Source: Deefgea piscis
GTDB taxonomy: Bacteria; Pseudomonadota; Gammaproteobacteria; Burkholderiales; Chitinibacteraceae
Direction: 5' to 3'
DNA length: 64,000 nt
Assembly (NCBI RefSeq): GCF_013284055.1
Contig: NZ_CP054143.1
Location: 682,001 to 746,000 of the forward strand
This document shows positions 16,848-25,284 of the stretch, piece after piece (within the stretch, counting starts at the first letter, position 1; every line of letters begins with the position of its first letter). A program made the translations under genes and the position numbers. Below the pieces are notes generated by a model, which saw only the letters and a list, made by a program, of their open reading frames with translations, had not been told where the DNA came from and ran no database searches.

Positions 16848-17351
16848 ATGACTAAAGTAAAACTCACGACCAGCATGGGCGACATTGTTTTAGAACTAAA
16901 CGAAGAAAAAGCGCCGATTACGGTAGCTAACTTTATTCAATACGCTACTTCTGGTCATTACGATGGTACGATTTTCCATCGCGTCATCGATGGCTTTATG
17001 GTGCAAGGCGGTGGCTTTGAACCTGGTATGAAAGAAAAAAAAGACAAGCACCCAACCATTCAAAATGAAGCTGACAATGGTTTAAAAAACGATATTTACA
17101 CCGTCGCAATGGCCCGCACGCCAGAACCGCATTCAGCCTCTTCACAGTTTTTCATCAATGCTGCTGACAATGACTTCTTAAATCATCGCAATAAAACAGC
17201 CCAAGGCTGGGGCTATGCCGTATTTGGCACCGTGATTGAAGGGCAAGACATCGTCGACAAAATCGAAAAAGTAAAAACCGGCAGCAATGGTTTCCACCAA
17301 GATGTGCCAAAAACCGATGTGGTCATTTTGAGTGCCGAAGTACTTGCCTAA
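16848..17351 (+). CDS. ppiB: Cytoplasmic peptidyl-prolyl cis-trans isomerase B
   Basis: A 167-residue cyclophilin without signal peptide. [37 protein letters not shown] and [16 protein letters not shown] are the catalytic-core motifs. It is closely related to the upstream periplasmic protein, so the pair likely came from duplication plus gain or loss of the signal peptide. AAGGA precedes the ATG. A terminator at 17381 separates it from lpxH. Confidence 0.95.
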   Translation: MTKVKLTTSMGDIVLELNEEKAPITVANFIQYATSGHYDGTIFHRVIDGFMVQGGGFEPGMKEKKDKHPTIQNEADNGLKNDIYTVAMARTPEPHSASSQFFINAADNDFLNHRNKTAQGWGYAVFGTVIEGQDIVDKIEKVKTGSNGFHQDVPKTDVVILSAEVLA

Positions 17352-17380
17352 TTACTTTGACTCACGATCGATTTAATTTT

Positions 17381-17407
17381 AAGCGCAGCAAGCCTGCGCT
17401 TTTTTTA
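17381..17407 (+). terminator. Intrinsic terminator after ppiB
   Basis: AAGCGCAG (17381-17388) and CTGCGCTT (17394-17401) pair around CAAGC, followed by T7. It lies only 25 bases before the lpxH start. Confidence 0.88.
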
Positions 17408-17431
17408 TGATCAACCTGCAAAGCCTTTCGA

Positions 17432-18157
17432 ATGACTCAAGCCACATACTTTATCTCTGACCTGCATTTATCCCCTAGCGACGTGCCAACAGTGCAAGCG
17501 TATCAACAATTTATGCGCCACGTTGTCGCGAGCAAAGCTGAATATTTATATATTTTGGGGGATTTATTTGAATACTGGTTAGGTGATGATCAGCTCGACG
17601 AGCCATTTTACGCTGAGCAAGTGGCCGAAATCGCTGCTGTAGCACAATCTGGCGTCAAAGTTTTTTTTATGGCCGGTAATCGCGATTTACTCGTTGGTCG
17701 ACGATTTGCAAAAAGTGGTCAACTCACGGTATTACCAGACCCGAGCTTGATACATTTACAAGGGCAAGCGATTTTATTGGGCCACGGCGACCGTTATTGC
17801 ACTGATGATATCGCCTACCAGCGCTATCGCCGGCTGACACATAATCCAATTGTGCAATGGATTTGGCTGCATTTACCAAAAAAAATCCGCGATAAACAAA
17901 TTGCCAACTTACGATTAAAATCACAACAATCCAATAAAAATAAAAACCGTATGATTATGGATGTCAATCTTGCCGCGATTGAAACCGAATTACAGCATAG
18001 TCCTGCACGGTTGCTCATTCATGGACACACCCACAGGCCAGCACAACACCAGCATCAACACGGAATTCGCTGGGTTATTCCTGATTGGAAAAAGGGGCAT
18101 GGTGGCTATCTATTAAGCCAAGATGGTCAAATCAGCCTACATAGCTATCCTGTTTAA
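17432..18157 (+). CDS. lpxH: UDP-2,3-diacylglucosamine diphosphatase, LpxH
   Basis: Splits UDP-2,3-diacylglucosamine to lipid X and UMP in lipid A synthesis at the inner membrane face. The 241-residue calcineurin-like metallophosphatase has all the metal motifs: SDLHL (Asp10, His12), GDLFEYW (Asp44), GNRD (Asn83), GHGDRY and HGHTHRP near residue 200. Length matches LpxH of other proteobacteria. It is a Gram-negative marker. The promoter was not identified; the ppiB terminator ends right before it, so its transcription probably starts inside ppiB or by read-through. Confidence 0.95.
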   Translation: MTQATYFISDLHLSPSDVPTVQAYQQFMRHVVASKAEYLYILGDLFEYWLGDDQLDEPFYAEQVAEIAAVAQSGVKVFFMAGNRDLLVGRRFAKSGQLTVLPDPSLIHLQGQAILLGHGDRYCTDDIAYQRYRRLTHNPIVQWIWLHLPKKIRDKQIANLRLKSQQSNKNKNRMIMDVNLAAIETELQHSPARLLIHGHTHRPAQHQHQHGIRWVIPDWKKGHGGYLLSQDGQISLHSYPV

Positions 18158-18255
18158 CTCAGTGAAATAAATCATCACCATAGCGACAAGCATTTGTTTT
18201 TATGACAAAACCCACTACTATTGGGGCTTATCAACTTACTTAATGCGCTATAAAA

Positions 18256-19305
18256 ATGAAGTTTACTCGTAAAATACGACTAGATTTTCTGACGCTTGCA
18301 TTGCTATCTTCAATGGCAAGCGCCGAAAACACTTTGCGTATTTTGACTTGGCATGGCTATGCAGATCCCGACTGGGTTGCTGCATTTGAGCAGAAATACC
18401 ATAGCAAAGTTGAGCTGACTTATATTTCAAGTGACGATGAGTTATGGGAAAAAATCAATCGTAAACAAGCCAATACTTATGATGTTTTTGCCGTGAATAC
18501 TGCAGAATTACAGCGCTATATTGACCATAATCTCGTCACCCCGATTAAACAAAATCAAATTCCTAACACCAAAAATCAACTACCTCGTTTTCGTAAAACT
18601 GAGCAAATATTAGGTTTAAATCGCAATGGTCATTTATACGCCATCCCATTTACTTATTCAGAAATGGGGCTCATTTATGATAAAAAGCAATTCAAAACAC
18701 CCCCTACGTCAATGGATAACCTATGGCAAACCCAATACCGTGGAAAAATCGTTCTCTACGACGGCAGCAATCACAATTTCAGCCTAACCGCACTCACATT
18801 GCATGCCAATAACCCATTTAAACTCTCTACTAATGAGATGAAACAAACCGTCGATAAATTACTCCAGTTACGCCCGCAAAATCCTATTTTTTACACCACC
18901 CCAGAACAAGGCACTCAAGCTTTTATTAACAATAAAGCTGCGTTAATGTTTGCCAATTATGGTCAGCAACAAATTAAATTATTACAAAATGCGGGCGCCG
19001 ATATTGGCTATATTATTCCGCAAGAAGGCGTACTGGCATGGTTAAATTGTTGGGCAATCAGCAATACCAGCAAAAATCGCAAGCTCGCCGAAAATTGGAT
19101 TAATTACACTTTAGAAAAAACAGTGAGTCACTCTTTAAGTCAGCGGCACGGTTTATCTAACACCTTAATTGGTGGTAATTTAAAAGATAGTGATAAAATT
19201 TTATGGCTAGAACCATCGGAAAACTTTGCCTTGCGCAGTCAATATTGGGATCGAATTCGCGCCGGCAAAGCGCGGCAAGACGCTCAACGACAATTAACTA
19301 AATAA
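18256..19305 (+). CDS. PotD/PotF-like periplasmic substrate-binding protein, orphan
   Basis: A 349-residue extracellular binding protein with a signal sequence (LDFLTLALLSSMASA) and the family start LRILTWHGYADPDWVAAFE, then YDVFAVNTAELQRYI, IPFTYSEMGLIYDK and LNCWAISNTSKNRKLAENWINYTL. It belongs to the spermidine/putrescine binding group, but no permease or ATPase gene is adjacent, so it either serves a transporter elsewhere or is a sensor input. No ribosome site is clear. Base composition seems richer in A/T than its neighbours, which may hint at a different history. Confidence 0.8.
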   Translation: MKFTRKIRLDFLTLALLSSMASAENTLRILTWHGYADPDWVAAFEQKYHSKVELTYISSDDELWEKINRKQANTYDVFAVNTAELQRYIDHNLVTPIKQNQIPNTKNQLPRFRKTEQILGLNRNGHLYAIPFTYSEMGLIYDKKQFKTPPTSMDNLWQTQYRGKIVLYDGSNHNFSLTALTLHANNPFKLSTNEMKQTVDKLLQLRPQNPIFYTTPEQGTQAFINNKAALMFANYGQQQIKLLQNAGADIGYIIPQEGVLAWLNCWAISNTSKNRKLAENWINYTLEKTVSHSLSQRHGLSNTLIGGNLKDSDKILWLEPSENFALRSQYWDRIRAGKARQDAQRQLTK

Positions 19306-19401
19306 CTCCTTATCATCCAGAGCACTCGCAAATTTGGTCCATCTTCATACGTAAAAACTTCAGCCCTATTGATTCGCTGCGATGTATTCACAAGCCAGAA
19401 T

Positions 19402-19427
19402 AAAAAAGCCCACCATATAGGTGGGCT
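19402..19427 (-). terminator. Intrinsic terminator, reverse strand
   Basis: AGCCCACC (19407-19414) pairs with GGTGGGCT (19420-19427) around ATATA, with T6 on the reverse strand only. It lies about 110 bases past the stop of the exported protein at 19537, the only gene it can serve. Confidence 0.82.
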
Positions 19428-19536
19428 CGGCAGTAAAGGGTGAATTTAAATATTAAGAGCTCGTTTGATCGTAAAGCATCAAAAACCTTACGAGACTTTG
19501 CTAGTAAAAAACAATAGCAAACGTTTAAATTACCGC

Positions 19537-20091
19537 TTAGTTCGCAAATGCCATCATTGAGGCGCGTGTCACCACTAACAACTGATCACCCGCTGCTGCT
19601 TGTGTTAGCCATTCTTTGTTTGCAACCGGTACGGTAATGATCTTGCCAGCAAAATCTTTAACGCGCAGCGTACCAGCGGCAACATTCACGCCCACAATAT
19701 CATTGTAAACGGTATGCGTTAATGTCATGCCTGCGCCATCGACAGATAAATCCTGTGTTTTGGTATCAATCACTTTACGAATGCCGGCAGTGCCTTTTTG
19801 CAAGACAAAAGCCATCGTTTCGGCGCCCGTCACTGTTGCCGTGTCATTCGGTTTTAAGGTATTCAGACGCGTGACCTTGGGATTAATATTCGCAAACTCG
19901 AGCATTTGCCCGCTTGGCATTTGAAGCACAACGCTGCGCGTTGCTAAATCGACAGATACCACCCGTGCCTCATCAATCTTACGTTCAGAAGTCGCCACTA
20001 GTAATTCATCTTGCCCAGTTGCGGCAATCGACGCCGTTCCGACCAATAAACCAGCAGTTAACAAGATAGAAGCAAGTAATTTAGTGCGCAT
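19537..20091 (-). CDS. Exported protein of unknown function
   Basis: A 184-residue protein with a clear signal peptide (MRTKLLASILLTAGLLVGTASIAA-T). The mature part is beta-rich with two similar short units, ARVVSVDLATRSVVLQMPSG (about residues 42-61) and VNVAAGTLRVKDFAGKIITV (about 135-155), each a strand-turn-strand typical of small barrels in periplasmic proteins. There is no cysteine or lipobox, so it is soluble in the periplasm. I do not recognise the family. AGGGG precedes the ATG. It stands alone, with its own terminator downstream. Confidence 0.7.
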   Translation of the reverse strand: MRTKLLASILLTAGLLVGTASIAATGQDELLVATSERKIDEARVVSVDLATRSVVLQMPSGQMLEFANINPKVTRLNTLKPNDTATVTGAETMAFVLQKGTAGIRKVIDTKTQDLSVDGAGMTLTHTVYNDIVGVNVAAGTLRVKDFAGKIITVPVANKEWLTQAAAGDQLLVVTRASMMAFAN

Positions 20092-20172
20092 AATTGATAC
20101 CCCTAGATTTATTTATTCAAACGATAAGCATAAAGCAAATTATCACCCATCGAGGCTAACACGCAGTGTCAG

Positions 20173-20208
20173 CAAAAAATCAGTCTAGCGCGAAATTGAC
20201 AGGCTAGA
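20173..20208 (-). terminator. Probable terminator after ispF
   Basis: TCTAGC (20184-20189) and GCTAGA (20203-20208) pair with a 13-base loop, followed on the reverse strand by CTGATTTTTT. The stem is short, so this is a moderate call; it lies 57 bases past the ispF stop. Confidence 0.45.
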
Positions 20209-20264
20209 AATAAATAATTTGCCTAATCAATATAATTGAAAAACCAGCAGAATCCAGCACTAAC

Positions 20265-20750
20265 TCACCTTAGCGACAGCAGGGCAACCGCCTGAGCTTC
20301 AACCGCAGCGCCCTCTCCCACGGGGCCGAGCTTTTCATAGGTCTTGGCTTTCACGTTGACCAACGCCACATCAATTTGCAAATCTTCGGCAATATTCACT
20401 CGCATTGCGGGGATATGCGGGGCCATTTTGGGCTGCTGAATTAAGATCGATGCATCAATATTCGCCACTTGCCAACCTGCTTGCGCCACTCGCCGCACCG
20501 CTTCGCGCAATAAAACGCGGCTATCTGCGCCTTTAAATTCGGTGGCCGTATCTGGAAAATGCCGACCAATATCACCCAAACCCGCCGCCCCCAAAATCGC
20601 ATCGGTAATCGCATGCAACAAAGCATCGGCATCGGAATGCCCAAGCAGGCCTTTTTCAAACGGGATATGTACGCCGCCCAAAATTAAAGGGCGATCAGCC
20701 ACCATACGATGAACATCCCAGCCTTGGCCGATGCGAAAAGGTAAAGTCAT
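20265..20750 (-). CDS. ispF: 2-C-methyl-D-erythritol 2,4-cyclodiphosphate synthase, IspF
   Basis: Makes the cyclic diphosphate of the MEP isoprenoid pathway. The 161-residue protein has the zinc-site motif GQGWDVHRM (Asp12, His14), the [19 protein letters not shown] motif and C-terminal [17 protein letters not shown]. The frame extends to 20789, but GGAG eight bases before 20750 and the family N-terminus set the start. It closes the dnaQ-TPR-ispD-ispF unit, 68 bases after ispD. Confidence 0.95.
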   Translation of the reverse strand: MTLPFRIGQGWDVHRMVADRPLILGGVHIPFEKGLLGHSDADALLHAITDAILGAAGLGDIGRHFPDTATEFKGADSRVLLREAVRRVAQAGWQVANIDASILIQQPKMAPHIPAMRVNIAEDLQIDVALVNVKAKTYEKLGPVGEGAAVEAQAVALLSLR

Positions 20751-20818
20751 GTTGAATTCTCCAGCGAAACGCTTGCCAACAAGCGCCATACAATAAGGTT
20801 TACATTACAACGACAAGA

Positions 20819-21583
20819 TCAACGGTTAGCCTGTAACAGCAACCCCGCCAACTGCAAATCCTGCGGATAAGTCACCTTCAGGTTCCATGGGCTACCCATG
20901 ATGAGTTTGGGTGAATGGCCGAGGCGTTCGAGCGCGCTGGCTTCGTCGGTGATCTCTGCTACGTGTTCGGGTAGCGCGTCTTGTAGCGCGGCGAGCAATG
21001 GGCCACGGCGGAACATTTGCGGCGTTTGTGCTTGCCAAAGTCCAGCACGCGGCGTGGTGTGAGCGATGCGTGGCTCGGCAGAATGATTGACGGCGACCTT
21101 GAGGGTATCGGCCACCGGAACAGCTAAAATACCGCCGACAGCGTCATACTCCAACTGAACAATCATAGCCTCCACTTGTTGGCTGGTGATACAAGGACGG
21201 GCGGCGTCATGCACCAGCACCCAAATATCGTCAGACGTCGCAAAACCCTGTGCGTGTTGGCCGGCTTGAGGATTGTCAACAGGTGAAGTGGCAAGTGCCG
21301 TCAGACCATTCATCACGGATTCAGCGCGGCTAACACCCCCTACTCGCAGCACCAGCAAGCGGGCCAACGACTCGCCCAGTAAAGCGGCCCAATCGTAGCT
21401 TTCCCACCATTCATCTGCTGGCGAAATCACCACCACCACTTGGGCGATGCTCGCAGCGCCCAGCAAGGCGCGCAGCGTATGCGCGATCAACGGTTGCCCA
21501 AGTAAATCTAAATATTGTTTCGGCGTCGCAGACGCCATACGGCTGCCGCTTCCCGCGGCAGGAACTAAGGCGATGGCAGTCAT
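20819..21583 (-). CDS. ispD: 2-C-methyl-D-erythritol 4-phosphate cytidylyltransferase, IspD
   Basis: Joins CTP and MEP to CDP-ME. The 254-residue protein starts with the nucleotide-binding loop LVPAAGSGSRMASATPKQYL and has VLVHDAARPCI near 120, VADTLK, and TPQMFRRGPL. It is slightly longer than E. coli IspD (236) because of a loop at about residues 100-115 (SPVDNPQAGQHAQGFAT). Its ATG overlaps the stop of the upstream TPR gene by four bases (21580-21583), so it is translationally coupled. Confidence 0.94.
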   Translation of the reverse strand: MTAIALVPAAGSGSRMASATPKQYLDLLGQPLIAHTLRALLGAASIAQVVVVISPADEWWESYDWAALLGESLARLLVLRVGGVSRAESVMNGLTALATSPVDNPQAGQHAQGFATSDDIWVLVHDAARPCITSQQVEAMIVQLEYDAVGGILAVPVADTLKVAVNHSAEPRIAHTTPRAGLWQAQTPQMFRRGPLLAALQDALPEHVAEITDEASALERLGHSPKLIMGSPWNLKVTYPQDLQLAGLLLQANR

Positions 21584-22500
21584 TCTGTGGCCTCGTTCTC
21601 GTCGTCTTCTTGTGCATCGAGCGCGTTATACACTTCGGCGATCTCGACTTCAGGGTGCGCGGTTTGCCAAGCGTCGAGCACGTCAGCTAATGCTTGATCA
21701 TTGAGCGCCGCCACGCCAAATTGTCGTTCAGGCAGCCAAGCGACTGTAGCTGCGCTCGCCGCATCGTGTGCGTACTGCGTCCCTTCGCCACCCGCTTGGC
21801 CCTGCATTGACATAAGCTTCGACCAATCCTCCAGCGCCATATCGCTGTCTAGAACCAGCTCACCAAGGGTATTAGCCGCTAGCTCACTAGGTACAGTGGC
21901 TTCGATCACATACGTCGAGTAATTTGCGCGTTGCCAAAATTCTAACCAATCAAATACGGGCACTGGATTGCCATTGAGTTCATGCGTGCCGCGCGGTGCG
22001 CCGTCAATCAGCACAATATCTTGGTAACGCACGCCGCAATCGGGCAAAGGGACACTGATAATCTGCGCGCGCGCTGGATCAAGACGATTGGCCCACAGCA
22101 CCTCAACCTGATCGCCCTGCGTAATTCGCACCGGAATCAAGCCCAATTTTAAATCGGGCGCAGCATGCTCCACCGCATCCAATGGCAGCGTAATGCCAAA
22201 GAATACCCACGCTTTGGCCGCCGTTTCCCAATCAGCAATCGCGGTTGCCGCGATGCCCATATTCCACCACGCGGCGGCGTCTTCGGGATTGAGCTCGGTT
22301 GCGCGGCGGTTGTAGCGCAGAGATTCAGCCCAGCGGCTTTGATATTTATACAGCAGCGCCAAATCGAAATGAGTCACCGCGTCTTGTTCGTCAATCGCCA
22401 GCGCCGCCAAAAAATGCTGCTCGGCCAGCGCTTCGTCGTGCTCTTCCCACGCCACATGCGCGGCGGTTTTAAGTTCAGTGCTATTCATGCAAACGCTCAT
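21580..22500 (-). CDS. Tetratricopeptide repeat protein, function unknown
   Basis: A 306-residue cytoplasmic protein. The N-terminal third holds about three TPR units (AAHVAWEEHDEALAEQHFLA, VTHFDLALLYKYQSRWAESL, AAWWNMGIAATAIADWETAA). The rest reads as alpha/beta without a motif I know (LGLIPVRITQGDQVEVLWAN, YQDIVLIDGAPRGTHELNG). The C-terminus is acidic (DAQEDDENEATE). The ATG at 22500 overlaps the dnaQ stop as ATGA and the stop overlaps the ispD start, so it is coupled on both sides; an inner Met at 22488 is an alternative. It is probably an adaptor protein. Confidence 0.8.
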   Translation of the reverse strand: MSVCMNSTELKTAAHVAWEEHDEALAEQHFLAALAIDEQDAVTHFDLALLYKYQSRWAESLRYNRRATELNPEDAAAWWNMGIAATAIADWETAAKAWVFFGITLPLDAVEHAAPDLKLGLIPVRITQGDQVEVLWANRLDPARAQIISVPLPDCGVRYQDIVLIDGAPRGTHELNGNPVPVFDWLEFWQRANYSTYVIEATVPSELAANTLGELVLDSDMALEDWSKLMSMQGQAGGEGTQYAHDAASAATVAWLPERQFGVAALNDQALADVLDAWQTAHPEVEIAEVYNALDAQEDDENEATE

Positions 22501-23243
22501 TGTGGATTGCCCTCGGTATTGGGCAACGCTGCGAGCGGCTCAAGTTCGCGCCACACGCAGCTGCCCTTGACGGCTTTATCTAGCGCATCGAGATACTTTT
22601 GATGTAATGCCAGTTCTTCACTGCTGGCTTGCGTCACGATCAGCGGCAAGCTATTGCTGCGGCGCGCTAAATTACTGGCGTTTTCTTCTGCGGTTGGCGC
22701 GTAGTCGATCAATAGACTATCTTGGCCGCGCGTCATCGCCATATACACTTCGGCAAGCAATTCGCAGTCAATCAGCGCGCCGTGTAATGTTCGACCAGAA
22801 CGATCGACGTCATAACGATCACACAGCGCATCCAGGCTATTGCGTTTGCCAGGCCACAGATCTTTGGCCATTTTCAGCGTGTCGGTCACGCTAGCGACGT
22901 AGTCTTCTAGCTTGCCACGGCCTAACTTGCCCAGCTCCATATTCAAATAGCCAACGTCAAATGGCGCGTTATGGATAATGATTTCGGCGTCTGTTACAAA
23001 TTCCAGAAAGTCATCGACGATTTGCCCAAACTTGGCTTTGTCAGACAAAAATTGCGTGGTTAAACCATGGACATTCAAAGCGCCCTCTTCAGAGTCGCGG
23101 CCCGGATTGATGTAGCGATGAAAATGGCGCTCGGCTTTGGATAATTTACGATCAATCATTTCAACCGCAGCGATTTCCAAAATTCGGTTACCGTCTTCAA
23201 CCCGCAGACCTGTCGTCTCGGTATCGAGGAAAATTTGACGCAT
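22497..23243 (-). CDS. dnaQ: DNA polymerase III epsilon subunit (3'-5' exonuclease)
   Basis: The proofreading exonuclease of the replicative polymerase. The 248-residue protein begins MRQIFLDTETTGL with Asp7 and Glu9 of Exo I, has HNAPFDVGYLN (Exo II Asp) and HGALIDCELLAEVY (Exo III His/Asp), the DEDDh arrangement. The C-terminal region is the expected alpha-binding tail. The frame extends to 23324, but GGGAAT before 23243 and the family N-terminus support this start. It heads the coupled unit with the TPR gene, ispD and ispF. Confidence 0.95.
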   Translation of the reverse strand: MRQIFLDTETTGLRVEDGNRILEIAAVEMIDRKLSKAERHFHRYINPGRDSEEGALNVHGLTTQFLSDKAKFGQIVDDFLEFVTDAEIIIHNAPFDVGYLNMELGKLGRGKLEDYVASVTDTLKMAKDLWPGKRNSLDALCDRYDVDRSGRTLHGALIDCELLAEVYMAMTRGQDSLLIDYAPTAEENASNLARRSNSLPLIVTQASSEELALHQKYLDALDKAVKGSCVWRELEPLAALPNTEGNPQ

Positions 23244-23647
23244 GATGATTCCCAACAAAACAATGGCGCTATTGTAACTGATGTTGATCACTGGCAAAAA
23301 ACCGTCCACCGCGTGAAAAACCACGCACTCTGCCTTTATGTCGACAACATCAAAACCTTTTTAACGCAGAGACGCCAAGGCGCAGAGAACACCAATTTAG
23401 GTCTCAAACCATCACCAACACGCTGATTTAAACTGCAATTGGCTGATGTTTTGTTCTAAGCCTCGGCGTTGGCTTTTTGATATTGAAGGCTCAAGTGAAC
23501 CGCAGGTACTTGGCTTCGCTTTTTCTCACCAATTCGTTCAAATCATTTCGCCGCGGCGCCTGCGGCAAACTCGTATGATTGGAAACGCGCCAACCGCACG
23601 CTAGCGCGAATGCCAACACGGCCAATATCAATACATTCAGGAAGACC
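23244..23647. other. 404-bp intergenic region dnaQ/ygiD
   Basis: Holds the upstream region of dnaQ (reverse) and ygiD (forward), the short repeat at 23363-23387 and the doubtful small reverse-strand ORF at 23491-23649. I find no RNA gene, terminator or strong promoter pair here. Confidence 0.6.
23363..23387. repeat. Short intergenic repeat of the GCAGAG/CTCTGC type
   Basis: A 25-base imperfect palindrome, AACGCAGAGACG then CCAA then GGCGCAGAG. Related units occur at 62890 and 62969. It looks like a copy of a dispersed intergenic repeat. Confidence 0.5.
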
Positions 23648-23649
23648 AT
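23491..23649 (-). CDS. Doubtful small membrane ORF overlapping the ygiD start
   Basis: A 52-codon frame whose N-terminus is strongly hydrophobic (VFLNVLILAVLAFALACGW) followed by a basic tail (RRNDLNELVRKSEAKYLRF), the layout of small inner-membrane proteins. Its ATG shares the palindrome CATG with the ygiD start on the other strand, and GAGAGAG lies upstream. It could be an antisense shadow of the ygiD leader; nothing else supports it. Confidence 0.22.
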   Translation of the reverse strand: MVFLNVLILAVLAFALACGWRVSNHTSLPQAPRRNDLNELVRKSEAKYLRFT

Positions 23650-24448
23650 GCCCCGCTCTCTCTTTATTAGCCACGGCGCGCCATCGTTAGCGATTGAGCC
23701 CAGCCTTGCCCACGATTTTTTAATTTCGCTGGGCCAAAGCTGGCCTCGCCCTAAGGCCATCGTGCTGATTTCAGCGCACAATATTCAAGCGCAATTCACC
23801 GTCGGTAGCGCCCAGCAATGGCAAGAAGTGCATGATTTTAGTGGGTTTTCATCCGAGCTATATCAATTGCAATATCGCCCGCAAGGGGATCCGGGATTGG
23901 CCGAACGCCTGGCTTTACAACTGGCCAACGACGGGCACGCGATGGCCATCAGCGAACATCCGGCGATTGATCATGGCGCTTGGGTACCGTTAATGCTGAT
24001 GTATCCCAAGGCTGATATCCCTTTGGTGACGATTTCATTGGCAGCATCAATGGACAGCGCCGCGCATTTAGCGCTTGGCCAATCACTGGCAAAATATTTA
24101 CCTGATGAGGTGTTGCTGATTGGCTCAGGCAGCATTACGCACAATCTCAATGATGCTTTTAGTCGGATGAGAACTGGGCAAACTGAGTATCAAATTGAGC
24201 CGTATGCGGCGCAATTCATTGCTGCAACTTACTCGGCGCTCAATACCCAGCCTTTATTGGATTGGGTTAATTGGCAACAAAACTTGCCGCATGCACGGCA
24301 AGCCCACCCCACGATTGAACATTTTTTACCGCTACTGATTGCGCGCGCCGCCGCTGGCGATCAGGTCGACGTGCAGGCGCTGCATCAAAGTATGTCGCTG
24401 GGGGTGTTGGGGATGGATGTGATTGGCTTTACGTCAAGCGCGCGTTAA
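23648..24448 (+). CDS. ygiD: 4,5-DOPA dioxygenase-like extradiol enzyme, YgiD
   Basis: Class III extradiol ring-cleavage dioxygenase family (LigB fold), 266 residues. Metal-site motifs are SHGAPSLAI at the N-terminus, [12 protein letters not shown] near residue 40, [16 protein letters not shown] near 110 and the SGSITHNL histidine. E. coli YgiD opens the ring of L-DOPA in vitro; the natural substrate is not known. AGGAAG precedes the ATG at 23648, so a longer TTG frame from 23579 is not used. The stop overlaps the converging rnhA gene by four bases. Confidence 0.87.
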   Translation: MPRSLFISHGAPSLAIEPSLAHDFLISLGQSWPRPKAIVLISAHNIQAQFTVGSAQQWQEVHDFSGFSSELYQLQYRPQGDPGLAERLALQLANDGHAMAISEHPAIDHGAWVPLMLMYPKADIPLVTISLAASMDSAAHLALGQSLAKYLPDEVLLIGSGSITHNLNDAFSRMRTGQTEYQIEPYAAQFIAATYSALNTQPLLDWVNWQQNLPHARQAHPTIEHFLPLLIARAAAGDQVDVQALHQSMSLGVLGMDVIGFTSSAR

Positions 24449-24885
24449 GTGAGTGATTCAACGCCACGATTGGCCAATTGATCGGCGCGCTCATTGCCCG
24501 GATTACCGGCATGGCCTTTCACCCAACGCCAAGCAACAGTATGCCGTGCCACTTGCGCGTCGAGCTGCTTCCACAAGTCTTCATTTTTAACCGCTTGTTT
24601 AGCGGCGGTTTTCCAGCCGTTTTTTTTCCAGCCATGAATCCAAGTTTCAATGCCATTTTTAACGTATTGTGAATCGGTATGAATAGTGACTTCACAGGTT
24701 CGGGTTAACGCCGCTAAAGCGCTAATCACCGCCAGTAATTCCATTCGGTTATTGGTGGTATGGGCTTCACCACCGAATAATTCTTTTTCATGCTCGCCAA
24801 AGCGCAAAAAAGCGCCCCAGCCGCCAGGACCGGGATTGCCTTTACAAGCGCCGTCGGTATAGATTTCTACCATGATGTTGTTCAC
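24445..24885 (-). CDS. rnhA: Ribonuclease HI
   Basis: Degrades RNA in RNA-DNA hybrids. The 146-residue protein has the four catalytic acids Asp11 ([17 protein letters not shown]), Glu49 (NNRMELLAV), Asp71 (IHTDSQYV) and Asp135 (NERADQLAN), and the basic handle [12 protein letters not shown]. Met5 at 24873 is an alternative start. It belongs to the dnaQ/rnhA/gloB neighbourhood known from other proteobacteria. Its start and that of the small exported protein at 24901 are only 15 bases apart on opposite strands. Confidence 0.96.
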   Translation of the reverse strand: MNNIMVEIYTDGACKGNPGPGGWGAFLRFGEHEKELFGGEAHTTNNRMELLAVISALAALTRTCEVTIHTDSQYVKNGIETWIHGWKKNGWKTAAKQAVKNEDLWKQLDAQVARHTVAWRWVKGHAGNPGNERADQLANRGVESLT

Positions 24886-24900
24886 TTTTGGAGTGCCGCA

Positions 24901-25194
24901 ATGCGTGTTTCTGCACTGGTTTTAAGTTGTATATTGCCGCTCAGTTTAACCGCAGTTCCGCTGTATGCCGTGACTTTTTGTCCATGGAAAATTCCCAGCG
25001 ACAGCAAAACCGAACGTTTAATCAATCTCACCGTGGTGCAATTTATTGATGTAAATGATGAAGAAGTCAAAATCGCTTTTGGCGGCGGCAATCTGGGCAG
25101 CGGCCATGATATTCGTTTAGCGACTAAAAATCGCGATGAAGGCAATAAATTGATTAAATCAATGCAAGATGCGGCAAAACAATGTGATAAATAA
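24901..25194 (+). CDS. Small exported protein, unknown
   Basis: A 97-residue protein with a signal peptide ([20 protein letters not shown]) and a mature part of about 75 residues with two cysteines (FCPWKIP near the new N-terminus and KQCDK at the C-terminus) that could form one disulfide. GGAG lies eight bases before the ATG at 24901; an open frame reaching back to 24790 is not supported. I do not recognise the family. Promoter and leader must lie inside rnhA, which starts 15 bases away on the other strand. Confidence 0.65.
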   Translation: MRVSALVLSCILPLSLTAVPLYAVTFCPWKIPSDSKTERLINLTVVQFIDVNDEEVKIAFGGGNLGSGHDIRLATKNRDEGNKLIKSMQDAAKQCDK

Positions 25195-25284
25195 AACTGC
25201 AACCCATATTACAAGGGTATATACCTGTCGATCTTTAAATTGAAAAGCTACAAGCACATACCTTTAGCAATAATCTGATTTACT

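Noticed and set aside
22165-22602. 145-codon forward ORF opposite the TPR and dnaQ genes
   Set aside because: Antisense shadow across two well-supported genes; no ribosome site.
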